64,000 nucleotides of DNA from JANPLN01 sp041736155. Its GTDB lineage: Bacteria > Bdellovibrionota > Bdellovibrionia > Bdellovibrionales > JAGQZY01. The position numbers were made by a program, and so were the translations under genes. The DNA is taken from contig JBGSUL010000032.1 of the NCBI GenBank assembly GCA_041736155.1, positions 124,001 to 188,000 of the forward strand, read 5' to 3'. Under the pieces are notes generated by a model. The model saw nothing but the letters and a program-made list of their open reading frames with translations. It was not told the DNA's origin and made no database searches. Below, one piece after another: positions 35,467-44,978 of this stretch. How positions within the stretch are numbered: the stretch's first letter is position 1; the number at the start of each line of letters is the position of its first letter.

Positions 35467-36333
35467 ATGATGAAATTGTTAATTTACTTATTGGTTTTTG
35501 CAGCGCTCTCCATAACTTCGCCCGCTGGGGCCAAGGAAGTGAGCGTACTTTTTATTGGCAACAGTTTGACCTATTTGCCAGGGCTAGGAACTGAGAAAGA
35601 TCCCGCACTTCCACGTCTGATGCAAAATATTGCGACCTCCATTGACTCCAACCTCAAACTTCGCTCTTCGTACAGTACACATGGTGGGTTCACATTAGAA
35701 AAACATTTGGCCGATGGCGATGCGGTCAAGTTAATGGAAGGAAACTACGACAAAGTGATTTTACAGGGATACAGCATCGAGAGTCTCATGCTGCCTCCGT
35801 GGTGGGACCCACAACGGATCGGGGAAAAGTTTTTTGCCGATTCTTTAGGAAAAATTTTAAAAAAAGTAGCAACGAAAAACCAAAATATTACGCTGTATGT
35901 GCCGTGGGGGCTCAACCCGCAAAACAGTCTCCTCCAAGAGCGCCATCCAGGACTGCGTTTTCCGCCGGGCACAGTGAACGTCGGTAAAAAATGGTGCGGA
36001 GACAACAAGTACGAATATCAAAATAAAATCAATGAAGGTTACAAGAGAAATACACAAGGTTATACAGTAAAATTCTCTTACGTAGGATCTGTATGGCTCG
36101 AGCTACAAGATGCCGGTCTGGTCACTCAAGATGAGCTTTATATCCCAGGAGACTGGAAACATGCTTCGTCACTGGGGGGTTTTATTACCGCTCTTGTTCT
36201 CGTCCGCGATGTTTTGCAGCTGGATATTTCTAAAAACAAGTTTGTTCCACCAGGTATAAGTGCAGAACGAGCTCATAAAATACAGGTAAAACTTTCAAAA
36301 ATTATACAAGCTCGGAGTGCTCTAGCACTTTAA
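35467..36333 (+). CDS. Secreted SGNH/GDSL-like hydrolase
   Basis: 288 residues with a signal peptide (LLIYLLVFAALSITSPAGA). The nucleophile block is VLFIGNSLTYLPG (GNSL), the usual SGNH block I variant, and block V is GDWKHASSLGG (D-x-x-H). An intermediate block is VILQGYSIE. Such enzymes deacetylate or de-esterify sugars and lipids. The 3-base spacing from the glycosyltransferase gene suggests a joint role in glycan or glycoprotein modification; that is inference. Confidence 0.78.
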   Translation: MMKLLIYLLVFAALSITSPAGAKEVSVLFIGNSLTYLPGLGTEKDPALPRLMQNIATSIDSNLKLRSSYSTHGGFTLEKHLADGDAVKLMEGNYDKVILQGYSIESLMLPPWWDPQRIGEKFFADSLGKILKKVATKNQNITLYVPWGLNPQNSLLQERHPGLRFPPGTVNVGKKWCGDNKYEYQNKINEGYKRNTQGYTVKFSYVGSVWLELQDAGLVTQDELYIPGDWKHASSLGGFITALVLVRDVLQLDISKNKFVPPGISAERAHKIQVKLSKIIQARSALAL

Positions 36334-36423
36334 TTTGTTCTGAACATAATCAAATGCAGAAGTTGCCCTGTTTCTTTTACAACGGCTCTAGCTAAACGAC
36401 TCACCGCAAGATACAAGCTGGGC

Positions 36424-37719
36424 ATGAAAATTTTTAACTCCCAAGCCCTGTTTTGTACCCTTGTTTTATTAACGTCTCCGTTCACCCAGGCCATGAACTG
36501 CAAAGACATCACGGGTGCTAAGGGCATTATCGAACACTACCTCCAGGGCAAAGCGACTCGTTTCACTGGTGCGGGTATACCATTCCAGTCGCGATTGCCT
36601 TTACAAGGACAAGTCATTACTAAAAAAGAATTGTCAGGGGTGCTAGAAAATATAATGCCCATCGAAGACCTCGGTTTAAGCGATGGCCAGATTCAAAAAC
36701 TCCTTTCCATGATGAACGATGGGACAATTTTATATAAGACAGTAGCGGGCTTAAGTCTTTGGACAAGGGAAGCATTTTATGAGTGGGATGGTTTAAGTCA
36801 ATTTGTCACAAACCCACGATTAAACCAGATCCTCGTTAGAGAGCTCAGCGACCCCACCTCGGTCACAGAATTCCCTGGGTTAAGTCCATTTTGGTTGGCG
36901 CAAGTGAAAAGAGCTGGAGAACTGACCCGCGCGGCCTGGACGGAACCTTTAACGCTTGATCTTAGCTCAGCCTTGTCGAGCTATGAACTCAGCCGAAGTT
37001 ATAAAGAAGTGATCACTTCCTACATCGAGCATAAAAACTACGTAGCTGTAAATGAAGACGATTTTTTAATTGCTGACTTTCCTTGGTCATTTGACAACGG
37101 AAAGTTATTCATGCTTCCGGAGGAGGCCAGCGAACTTACACGTTTTCTCATAAGTGTCAGTTTAGTGTCCAACAGTCTCGTGTACGATGGGCAGGAATTT
37201 CGGAGAGCTAGAGATGTCCCCATCAACGAACAAACACAGATGCTCCTCGCTCTGCGTCCGGAGCTTTTCCCGTTGGCACAGGCGATCAGCGAACGCACCC
37301 AAAACAATCCTCAAATGGCGCCTTACGGTCGCCCGCAAATTGCTAGTCCCCTCGGAGTGGACAATTTATTAAAGGGCAAAATAACTTTTAATGGACAAGA
37401 GACTTCCTTTTACATTGGATTAGAAGGCCATAGAGAACGAGACGTAACTGTCCACTACTTCGGTTCGGTATGGAGATCGACGCGTTTTTTACCACTATTG
37501 CAGCAAGCGATTGTCGATGTTTTAAAAACTACGCATCCCCAGCAAGATATCATTCCGCAAGAATTTTATACTTACGAGGCGGACTTACAGGAGGGTAACC
37601 TTCTTTTTACTTTTCGCAATTTAAGTATTTTAGAGGGTGTAATGATCGGTATTCGCACGAGTGAGCTTTTTGACCCGGAGTATACAATCGAGGTTTCTGC
37701 TCAAAACGATAACGGTTAA
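36424..37719 (+). CDS. Exported protein, hypothetical
   Basis: 431 residues with a signal peptide (ALFCTLVLLTSPFTQA, cleavage near residue 23, then MNCKD). The mature protein is mixed alpha/beta with no recognised motif. Composition and codon use are like the neighbouring secreted-protein genes. It converges on uvrA, with 11 bases between stops and no obvious terminator in the gap. Confidence 0.65.
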   Translation: MKIFNSQALFCTLVLLTSPFTQAMNCKDITGAKGIIEHYLQGKATRFTGAGIPFQSRLPLQGQVITKKELSGVLENIMPIEDLGLSDGQIQKLLSMMNDGTILYKTVAGLSLWTREAFYEWDGLSQFVTNPRLNQILVRELSDPTSVTEFPGLSPFWLAQVKRAGELTRAAWTEPLTLDLSSALSSYELSRSYKEVITSYIEHKNYVAVNEDDFLIADFPWSFDNGKLFMLPEEASELTRFLISVSLVSNSLVYDGQEFRRARDVPINEQTQMLLALRPELFPLAQAISERTQNNPQMAPYGRPQIASPLGVDNLLKGKITFNGQETSFYIGLEGHRERDVTVHYFGSVWRSTRFLPLLQQAIVDVLKTTHPQQDIIPQEFYTYEADLQEGNLLFTFRNLSILEGVMIGIRTSELFDPEYTIEVSAQNDNG

Positions 37720-37730
37720 GTTTGTTTGTT

Positions 37731-40568
37731 TTACAGACGCCCGTGAGATTGAAGAAATTGTTTGAGAAAAAGGCCGGTGTGGGTCTTTTTCTGAGCGACT
37801 TCAAAGGGTGAACCTTGCGCGACAATTTTACCGCCGGCTTCGCCCGCTTCGGGCCCAATATCAATAATATAATCAGATCGCGCAATCACATCCATATTGT
37901 GTTCGATCAAAAGGACACTACCGCCGAGCTCGACAATTTTATTGAGCACGTTCATTAACAAATGAACTTCGCGAAAGTGCAAGCCCGTGGTGGGCTCATC
38001 GAGAATGTACAAGGTGTCTTTGTGTTGGGAATCCAAGAGCTCGCGTGCGATTTTAATGCGTTGAATTTCGCCACCGCTAAAAGTCGATGTGCTTTGGCCG
38101 ATTTGTAAGTACTCAAGACCTACTTCGCGCAAAAAAGCCAGAGGGCGGCGAATTTGCGGGTGCGAAATAAAAAAGTCCATGGCCGATTGCACGGTGAGCG
38201 ACAAAATTTCAAAAACGTTTTTGCCCTTAAAGGTGACTTCGAGAACTTCTTTGCGGAATTTTTTACTTCCGCAGGCATCGCAAGGAATTTTTAAATTGTC
38301 CATAAAGACCATGTCGACTTCTTCGTAGCCCAGCCCGCGACAGGTTGGACAGCGGCCACCGTCGACGTTGAGGCTGAATGTTCCCGGAGTGTAACCGCGC
38401 TCTTTCGCAAGTGGCGTTGAGGCGAGCAAATCGCGAACTAAGTCGTAAATTTTTAAATAAGTGAGAGGATTACTGCGTTCGGTGCGTCCGAGAGAGTCTT
38501 GGTCGATGTAAAGAACATTTTTAATCGCGTCCACACCGGTCAGTGTTTTAAACGGCTGACCTTTAATGTGTTCGATATTCAGTGCGCGCGCCAGAGCGGG
38601 ATACAAAGTTTGTGTCACCAGGGTGGATTTGCCAGACCCGCTTACACCAGTCACGGTGACGAGGCGGTTGAGTGGAAGATGCAAATTTACGTTTTTTAAA
38701 TTATGACCTTTGCAACCGTCGATCTGGATTTGATATTTAAAGTTTTTAATATCCACAGGACGGGGCTGTAACAATTCTTTTTGCGTTCTTTTCGGATCTA
38801 AATAATTGGCGGTGAGAGAATCAGGATTTTTTAGGAAGTCTTTTGTCTCACCAGCAAAAACAATTTGCCCCCCTAAGGATCCAGACCCAGGACCTAGTTC
38901 TATAATATGCTCACTGCTGCGAATGACGGACTCATCGTGTTCAACGATCACCAGCGTATTGCCATACGAGTTGAGGCGTTTAAGTTGTTCGATCAGGCGA
39001 TCATTATCGCGCGGATGAAGACCTATGGTTGGTTCATCGAGCACATAGAGAGTTTCTGACAAACCCATGCCGAGTTGTTTGGCCAACATCAAACGTTGGA
39101 ACTCGCCACCGGAGAGCGTTCGCGTAGGGCGGTCGAGCGTGAGATAATGAATGCCGATATTCACCAAAAATTCTAAACGGGATTCTAGCTGTTGATAAAC
39201 TTCAAAGACGGCCTGCTTCTGTTGTGGTGAAAGCTCACAGCCGCGCAGCCAAGTGAGGATCTCTTGCAAGGTCATCTGTGCGACATCTTGCAGAGCTTTG
39301 CCGCCTAGACGAATAAATCGTGTGAAATCTTTGAGGCGTCCACCGTGACAGGACTTGCATGGGAAAGAGCCTTTAAAGCGCGATAGAAAAACTCGTACAT
39401 GCATTTTGTATTTTTTAGTTTCTAAATATTCAAAAAGGCCAACCACACCCCAAAACTTCGTATCGCCATTCCATAAAAGACTTTGTTGTTTTTTAGGAAG
39501 TTGCGACCAAGGCACGGTGACGTCGATTTTTTTCTCGCGACAGTATTTCAGCATTTCGCGTTTGTCGTTGGCAGCACTGGGCATGGTGAACGGCAGGAGC
39601 GCCCCTTCGTGGACCGACAGATTTGGATTGGGAATCACCTTGTCCACATCGAGCGTGAGAATATTGCCAAAACCGTTGCACTCTGCACACGCCCCAACGG
39701 GAGAGTTAAAACTGAGAAGCTGTGGAGAAAGCGGTGGAAACTGGTAATCACACACAGCGCAGCTCAATGAATCGCTAAAAGGAAAAAGGTCGCCCTCGAC
39801 AGTGAGGACTTTTAAGCGACCTGCGGCGTTCTCTTTGTTGAGATGCAAATGTGTTTTGTAGGCTTGAGAGAGAGAGTCGATGAGTCGCCCTTGATCTTCA
39901 GCTTTGACTGCAAGGCGATCAACGACCACGAAAAAATCTTTTTTAGGCAAATCAGTGCCCTTAGATTTAGCGGTGATTTCTTTAAATTCTCCCACGGGCG
40001 CGGCCGATTTTTTTCCAGGAGGTTCGTAAATGCGCGTGAGTCCTTCGGCGAGTAAAAGTTTAACAAATTTCGGATCGGGCAGAATTTGTTTTTCTTTGAT
40101 CACCGGCGCGAGAATGTAAATGCGACGATCTTTGAGATTTTGCAAAACAAAATCGGCGACAGCTCCCGCCGTATGTTTTTCGATGGGGCCGTGGCCATGG
40201 GGACATTCAGGTTGCGCGACCTTAGCAAAAAGCAGACGGAGATAATCGATGACATCAGAGCTCGTACCAACAGTGGAGCGTGAGTTGCGCACAGAATTTT
40301 TTTGTTCCAGAGCAATGGCGGGCGGAATGTTGTTGATGTATTCCACGTGCGGCTTAGGGGCTTTATTTAAAAACTGACGAGCATAACTGTTGAGACTCTC
40401 GATATAACGGCGCTGACCTTCGGCATAAAGTGTTTCAAAAGCGAGAGAACTCTTCCCAGAACCACTGGGTCCACACACCACCGTAAACGACCCAACGGGG
40501 ATCTCGATATCCACACCTTTAAGATTGTTTTGAGTGATGTTTCTGAGAGTAATATTTTCCACACCCAC
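37731..40568 (-). CDS. uvrA: UvrA, nucleotide excision repair ATPase
   Basis: 945 residues, the standard length. The damage-recognition dimer that loads UvrB. Both ABC ATPase halves are present: Walker A GPSGSGKSS and GVSGSGKST, signature LSGGEFQR and FSGGEIQR, and the DEPTIGLHPRDN and DEPTTGLHFREV blocks. Zinc modules are CAVC...CAEC (N-terminal half) and CPTC...CDAC (C-terminal half). The start is taken as GTG at 40568 (MGVENITLRN); a GAGGG element upstream is rather distant and lies next to the inverted repeat. Confidence 0.96.
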   Translation of the reverse strand: MGVENITLRNITQNNLKGVDIEIPVGSFTVVCGPSGSGKSSLAFETLYAEGQRRYIESLNSYARQFLNKAPKPHVEYINNIPPAIALEQKNSVRNSRSTVGTSSDVIDYLRLLFAKVAQPECPHGHGPIEKHTAGAVADFVLQNLKDRRIYILAPVIKEKQILPDPKFVKLLLAEGLTRIYEPPGKKSAAPVGEFKEITAKSKGTDLPKKDFFVVVDRLAVKAEDQGRLIDSLSQAYKTHLHLNKENAAGRLKVLTVEGDLFPFSDSLSCAVCDYQFPPLSPQLLSFNSPVGACAECNGFGNILTLDVDKVIPNPNLSVHEGALLPFTMPSAANDKREMLKYCREKKIDVTVPWSQLPKKQQSLLWNGDTKFWGVVGLFEYLETKKYKMHVRVFLSRFKGSFPCKSCHGGRLKDFTRFIRLGGKALQDVAQMTLQEILTWLRGCELSPQQKQAVFEVYQQLESRLEFLVNIGIHYLTLDRPTRTLSGGEFQRLMLAKQLGMGLSETLYVLDEPTIGLHPRDNDRLIEQLKRLNSYGNTLVIVEHDESVIRSSEHIIELGPGSGSLGGQIVFAGETKDFLKNPDSLTANYLDPKRTQKELLQPRPVDIKNFKYQIQIDGCKGHNLKNVNLHLPLNRLVTVTGVSGSGKSTLVTQTLYPALARALNIEHIKGQPFKTLTGVDAIKNVLYIDQDSLGRTERSNPLTYLKIYDLVRDLLASTPLAKERGYTPGTFSLNVDGGRCPTCRGLGYEEVDMVFMDNLKIPCDACGSKKFRKEVLEVTFKGKNVFEILSLTVQSAMDFFISHPQIRRPLAFLREVGLEYLQIGQSTSTFSGGEIQRIKIARELLDSQHKDTLYILDEPTTGLHFREVHLLMNVLNKIVELGGSVLLIEHNMDVIARSDYIIDIGPEAGEAGGKIVAQGSPFEVAQKKTHTGLFLKQFLQSHGRL

Positions 40569-40585
40569 AAATAACGCGTTTTCCC

Positions 40586-40678
40586 TCTAAAAGGTACGCC
40601 GTACCTTTTAGTTGAGATTTGCGTCAAAGTGAAATTTTGACGCAAATCTCAACCAAACGGTACGGCGTACCTTTTAGA
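40586..40678. repeat. Two-tier inverted repeat containing the PBP stop codon
   Basis: The outer arms 40586-40605 and 40659-40678 are 20 perfect pairs (CTAAAAGGTACGCCGTACC type), and the inner arms 40611-40628 and 40636-40653 are 18 perfect pairs (GTTGAGATTTGCGTCAAA). They are separated by a 5-by-5 bubble, with a 7-base loop. The outer right arm contains the PBP stop codon (40674-40676). The left side is also a palindrome by itself (CTAAAAGGTACG C CGTACCTTTTAG, 40587-40611). It fills the gap between the PBP gene and uvrA. Confidence 0.95.
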
Positions 40679-43394
40679 AGCTTTCGCGCATGAAGTTTTT
40701 TTCTTCTACTTGTTTTTCTTCGTAGGTTTGTGGGGTGGCGCTGGGTTCGGTGCCGCGCACAAAGGGGAGACGTATTCCGTCTGCACCCGCCGGTTTTCCG
40801 GTATTTTTGTCGACCATCACAAATTCAATATTCGGTGGAATTTCAAAATCTTTCACCGGTAAGGATTCGTGAACAAACTGCATAAACGGCAGCCAAATAG
40901 GGAGAGCGGAGTCGCCCCCTGTTTGACCTTTACCCAGTGTTTTTTCGGTGTCGAGACCCACCCACACACTGGCCACCACTTGTGGTGTGTAACCCAAAAA
41001 CCAAGCGTCGTAGTAACCATTCGTCGTTCCGGTTTTTCCCGCAACAGGTCGCCCAAGAGCGGCGGCTTTACCACCTGTGCCGTCCGGTTCTGTGGCCACA
41101 CCTTGGAGCATATTGGTCACCAGATACGCCGTTTGTGGAGAAATTAACTGGTTGGGATTATCAAAGAAAAATCCATTCACCGGAGGTTTCTCTTTGTTCT
41201 CATTATCTGGATCATCCGAAGGTGCTTGGGCCGCCTTTTTTTGTTCATAGGCCATTAATTGTTTTTTGTATTCCACGCGGCGATCGGAAAACTCCGATTC
41301 CAAAGCATCAATTTTTTCTTTAAACCGTTGATCGAGAGAAAGATCTTTAATAATTGTTTCTCCCTGATTGTTTGTGACCTCGCGAATTATGATGGGAGTA
41401 AATCGTTTACCACCATTGGCAAAAACGGCGATGGCTTTATTCATTTCGTAGAGGGAAACGCCGCTCGAACCCAAAGCCAAAGACATATCCATATTGAGGG
41501 GGCTGTAAATTCCTAAACGGCGCGCATAAGCGGCGGCGTAGGGGACTGTAGCTTTTTCTAAAACACGAATGGTGGGAGTATTGAGAGAGCGCTTGAGCGC
41601 TGTGCGCATCAATACGTCGCCGGTAAATTTACCGTCGTAATTTTCTGGTTTCCACGCTTCATCACTTTCTTGTTCCGCTGCTTTTTTATTCGCAGGGTCC
41701 GTATTTTTTCCACCGTAAACAATAGGTGCGCCCATGATTGGTGTCCCGACAGTGAGACCTTGCTCCAAGCCCGCCGCGTAGACGATCGGTTTAAAGGAGG
41801 AACCAGTCTGGCGAAGCGCTTGATAGGAGCGATTGAATTTAAATTTGGTGTAATCTTGTCCGCCGATCATAGTCGTGATGTCGCCTGTTTCGAGATCAAA
41901 CGATAAGAGCGCCGCTTGCACTTCGGGTTCTTGTTCTAAAGATAAAGACGCATAGTCTTTATACGATGGCGGCGGGGTTTTGCTTTTTACGCCGGGTTTT
42001 GGAGTAGGAGTAAAAATATTTCCTAACACGCGAACGTCAATTACATCACCGACTTTGACGGCGAGGGAGGGTTTTTTAATATTGAGATGCTCCCCAGGGT
42101 GGAGATCGGGATTGAAGGGGCGCGCCCAAAGCATTTCGCTCAGTGGAATAATTCCTTGCGCTTCGCTAAATTGAACAAAAACTAATCCGGCGGCATCATC
42201 CACTTTGCTGACCACACCTTCGACCACATCATTGATTTTGATGTAGGGCGGAATGTTGAGGGGTTCTTTGGATTTTTTCTTAAGCTCGGCGAAAGGTTCA
42301 AAAACCACCAGCGTGCCATCAGGCTTGAGTTGCAGAGTGACGTTTTTTTCTTTGATCACTTTTTCGCGCGAGTCGCTGAGAAATTTTTCTAACGCCTCGC
42401 TGTCGGCGAGATCCACCTGAGCTTTGGCTCCTCGGTAGCCGCGACGTTTATCAATGTTGCGCAAGCCTTTGTCTACGCTCTCAATGGCTTTTTCCTGTGC
42501 CTTAAGATCTAACGAAGTGTGAATTTTGAGTCCTTGTTCTAGGAGCATTTCCTCGCCCAGTTCTTTGACAAGCAATTGACGAACCGTCTCGACAAAATAT
42601 GGTCCAATCTCTTTATAAACTTTTTTAGTCTGCACTTTTAAAACTTCTTGCCCGGCTTCTTTCGCTTCTTCAGGCGTAATAAATCCTTCTGTGGCCATAC
42701 GGTTTAACACATAAAGCTGGCGCTCCTTGGCGCGCTTAGGATTGACGATAGGATTAAAACGACTTGGTGACGTAGGCATGCCCGCGAGCAGGGTCATTTC
42801 AGCGAGAGTTAAATTTTTCAACGGTTTACGATAATAGGTTTCAGCGGCTGCCGCGAGACCGTAGGCGCCCTGACCGAGATAAAGCTGATTAAGATAAAGA
42901 TAGAGAATATCTTCTTTGGAAAGATTTTTTTCCATTTTATAAGTGAGCAAAGCTTCCTTGATTTTACGAATATACGTTTTTTCGGAGCTGAGAAATAAAG
43001 TTCGCGCCGTTTGCTGTGTGATGGTGGAGGCCCCTTGGCTTTTTTTACCAGACAGTGCATTAATCCACACCGCACGCAGAATAGCTATCACGTTAAAACC
43101 ACCATGCTCAAAATAGCTGTCATCTTCGGCAGCTAAAAAAGCTTTGATCAATTGCGGTGGAATATCTTCGTACTTGGTAAGAATACGCACGCCTTGTTTG
43201 CTGCTGTAAAGCTCGCCGATCTTTTCTCCACCACGAGCGTAGATATCACTCGATAAGAGGGGTTTGTAATCGGCGACGGTGATCAGCTGCGGGAGAGTTG
43301 CGTAGGTGTAATAGAGATAAGCGGCACCGATGAGGCCCACTAAAAATGCCAAAACAAGATTGAGAAGAAATAATTTTTTAAGAAATTTAGACAT
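40674..43394 (-). CDS. mrcA: Class A penicillin-binding protein (PBP1A type)
   Basis: 906 residues from ATG 43394 (MSKFLKKLFLLN); a GTG at 43433 with GGGA upstream is an alternative. A bifunctional peptidoglycan polymerase. The N-terminal membrane helix is followed by the transglycosylase domain (AAEDDSYFEHGG, GASTITQQTARTL). The transpeptidase follows, with SSFK (active serine), SLN and KTGTTNGYYD. An inserted OB-like region of about 330-490 is as in PBP1A. The long insert near residue 740 is charged. The stop codon is buried in an inverted repeat. Confidence 0.94.
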   Translation of the reverse strand: MSKFLKKLFLLNLVLAFLVGLIGAAYLYYTYATLPQLITVADYKPLLSSDIYARGGEKIGELYSSKQGVRILTKYEDIPPQLIKAFLAAEDDSYFEHGGFNVIAILRAVWINALSGKKSQGASTITQQTARTLFLSSEKTYIRKIKEALLTYKMEKNLSKEDILYLYLNQLYLGQGAYGLAAAAETYYRKPLKNLTLAEMTLLAGMPTSPSRFNPIVNPKRAKERQLYVLNRMATEGFITPEEAKEAGQEVLKVQTKKVYKEIGPYFVETVRQLLVKELGEEMLLEQGLKIHTSLDLKAQEKAIESVDKGLRNIDKRRGYRGAKAQVDLADSEALEKFLSDSREKVIKEKNVTLQLKPDGTLVVFEPFAELKKKSKEPLNIPPYIKINDVVEGVVSKVDDAAGLVFVQFSEAQGIIPLSEMLWARPFNPDLHPGEHLNIKKPSLAVKVGDVIDVRVLGNIFTPTPKPGVKSKTPPPSYKDYASLSLEQEPEVQAALLSFDLETGDITTMIGGQDYTKFKFNRSYQALRQTGSSFKPIVYAAGLEQGLTVGTPIMGAPIVYGGKNTDPANKKAAEQESDEAWKPENYDGKFTGDVLMRTALKRSLNTPTIRVLEKATVPYAAAYARRLGIYSPLNMDMSLALGSSGVSLYEMNKAIAVFANGGKRFTPIIIREVTNNQGETIIKDLSLDQRFKEKIDALESEFSDRRVEYKKQLMAYEQKKAAQAPSDDPDNENKEKPPVNGFFFDNPNQLISPQTAYLVTNMLQGVATEPDGTGGKAAALGRPVAGKTGTTNGYYDAWFLGYTPQVVASVWVGLDTEKTLGKGQTGGDSALPIWLPFMQFVHESLPVKDFEIPPNIEFVMVDKNTGKPAGADGIRLPFVRGTEPSATPQTYEEKQVEEKNFMRESF

Positions 43395-43463
43395 GGGAAC
43401 AGTGTAATGGATCTGCCCTATGCAGGCAATCACGTTCCCATAGCAACAACACTAGACTCTAGT

Positions 43464-44567
43464 TTAGCGAGAACTGCCAGCACTGCCCGAACTCTGAGCG
43501 CGCTGTTGGGCTTCCTGGCTGTAAGCCCCCGAAGAAATCACACAGCTGGCCTGACTACCCTCAGGTCGACAGGCGGCATTCACTTCAGTGAAATAAGGCG
43601 CGACATCGGCAGGCGCTCGGTACGGAGTCAGTGCTGAATTGGCAGAGTGCAAATTTAAACAGGTGTTGGCGATTTCTGTCCACTTGGCAGCGGAGAGCAT
43701 TTGCTCTAAGGAGGAAAAACTTTCGCGCGCAGCTCCTTGTTCAGTGGCCGAAAATTGTGACGTGAGAACACTCAAGCCGAGACCAATTTGCAACTGCTGT
43801 TGCTGTTGTTTGATAGTATCAGAAGCCATACGATTTTTTTCATCGACGCGATTGACTTGGAGTTCACAATAACCAGAAAGATGGGCGCGTTTGACGTTGA
43901 TGTATTCGCGCTCAGCCATCACAGCCTGCTTTTCGGTGGCAAAATTACGCATTTTTAATTCCAGAGCTTCGCGATTGGAATCCAAAGAGATTTGAGTGGC
44001 GGGACTGTTCCAGCAGCGGTTGTAGAAGTCATTTTCGAGTTGGCGTAACTTTGCTTCCCCTTCCGTGGCAGCGCCGACGTTACTCACAATGCGTGCTTGA
44101 TAGCCTTGCAAACGTGCGAGCTCCGACTGGTAATTGGTGGCGGCTTCGCGTGCACACCCCGCTTTGATTTCCGCATCTTGGCGAATTTTATCAGCCTCGG
44201 CATTGGTGATGTCTTGTTGACGACGTATATCGGCCACAAGAGATTTTTGCTCATTGTCACTGAGAGTTTCATTTTGCTGAAAACAATTATCTTCCACTTG
44301 TCCCAAAGCATCCACACGCTGTTGCTCCACCTGCGCGGCTTGGGTACTGAGCTGGTTCATCTGATTTGTGATGTCTGTCACGGGATTGCCGGTGGACATC
44401 AATGTGGAGGCGGGTGTAATCGCATTGCTGTATTTACTGGCTTCGTAGCGCACAGATTCTTTGGCGGAGTTAATCGCGTCGGTGCACGCTTGCGTTGCAG
44501 TGTCTGCTTCGCCATCGGCCCAACAAAACGAAGGAATAAATATAAAAACGGCGACGAGTTTTTTCAT
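43464..44567 (-). CDS. Secreted coiled-coil protein, hypothetical
   Basis: 367 residues with a signal peptide (KKLVAVFIFIPSFCWA, cleavage near residue 17). The mature protein is Gln/Ala/Glu-rich and strongly helical with long heptad-like stretches (MNQLSTQAAQVEQQRVDALG). Several spaced cysteines are present, and the C-terminal region is Ser/Ala-rich (QRAQSSGSAGSS). No family recognised; probably periplasmic. An ACTAG/CTAGT hairpin directly follows the stop. Confidence 0.7.
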   Translation of the reverse strand: MKKLVAVFIFIPSFCWADGEADTATQACTDAINSAKESVRYEASKYSNAITPASTLMSTGNPVTDITNQMNQLSTQAAQVEQQRVDALGQVEDNCFQQNETLSDNEQKSLVADIRRQQDITNAEADKIRQDAEIKAGCAREAATNYQSELARLQGYQARIVSNVGAATEGEAKLRQLENDFYNRCWNSPATQISLDSNREALELKMRNFATEKQAVMAEREYINVKRAHLSGYCELQVNRVDEKNRMASDTIKQQQQQLQIGLGLSVLTSQFSATEQGAARESFSSLEQMLSAAKWTEIANTCLNLHSANSALTPYRAPADVAPYFTEVNAACRPEGSQASCVISSGAYSQEAQQRAQSSGSAGSSR

Positions 44568-44644
44568 GAAAACCCCCTTATTACTATAATAGAATATCGG
44601 CAGAAAAGTGTCTCAACTTTAGAGCATAGTGAGGGTGTGGACTT

Positions 44645-44857
44645 TTAATGAGAGACAAAAATGTCTTGTAAAATCCATAAGGAACCCACAATTAAACAAA
44701 AAAAAGCGATGGGTTGATGTTGTCTCAAAATGAGAAAAGCGTGCGGATGTTGCGCTTCCACCTTTTTCATCCACGGGATTTCCAGCACGAAAAAAAGCAG
44801 TGCGCCGTAAGAAAAAGCCATCCACATTGTCAAGAAATCCAGAGTCATAATTGTCAT
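44645..44857 (-). CDS. Small two-helix membrane protein
   Basis: 70 residues with two hydrophobic helices (MWMAFSYGALLFFVLEIP and AFFCLIVGSLWILQDIFV) joined by a basic, His-rich loop. The competing overlapping frame on this strand (44619-44879) is less protein-like. No strong ribosome-binding site is visible. It lies next to the 6S RNA promoter region, transcribed away from it. Confidence 0.5.
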   Translation of the reverse strand: MTIMTLDFLTMWMAFSYGALLFFVLEIPWMKKVEAQHPHAFLILRQHQPIAFFCLIVGSLWILQDIFVSH

Positions 44858-44942
44858 ATTTATGGTATCGGAAGTGCATACAAAAAAGATAAATTAAAAA
44901 CGTCTAAATTTATCGACTTTTGGCACAAATTTAGAAAATTAA

Positions 44943-44971
44943 TTACCACTTAGAGAGAGTTCTGCTAGTAT
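44943..44971 (+). promoter_or_regulatory. Promoter of the 6S RNA gene
   Basis: -35 TTACCA (44943-44948), 17-base spacer and -10 TAGTAT (44966-44971), the last preceded by TGC as in an extended -10 element. It predicts transcription from about 44978, exactly where the outer stem of the RNA begins. Confidence 0.65.
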
Positions 44972-44978
44972 TGATTCT

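Noticed and set aside
44619..44879. 86-codon minus-strand frame
   Set aside because: It overlaps the more protein-like 70-residue membrane gene in another frame and is rich in Phe, Arg and His as expected for a shadow.
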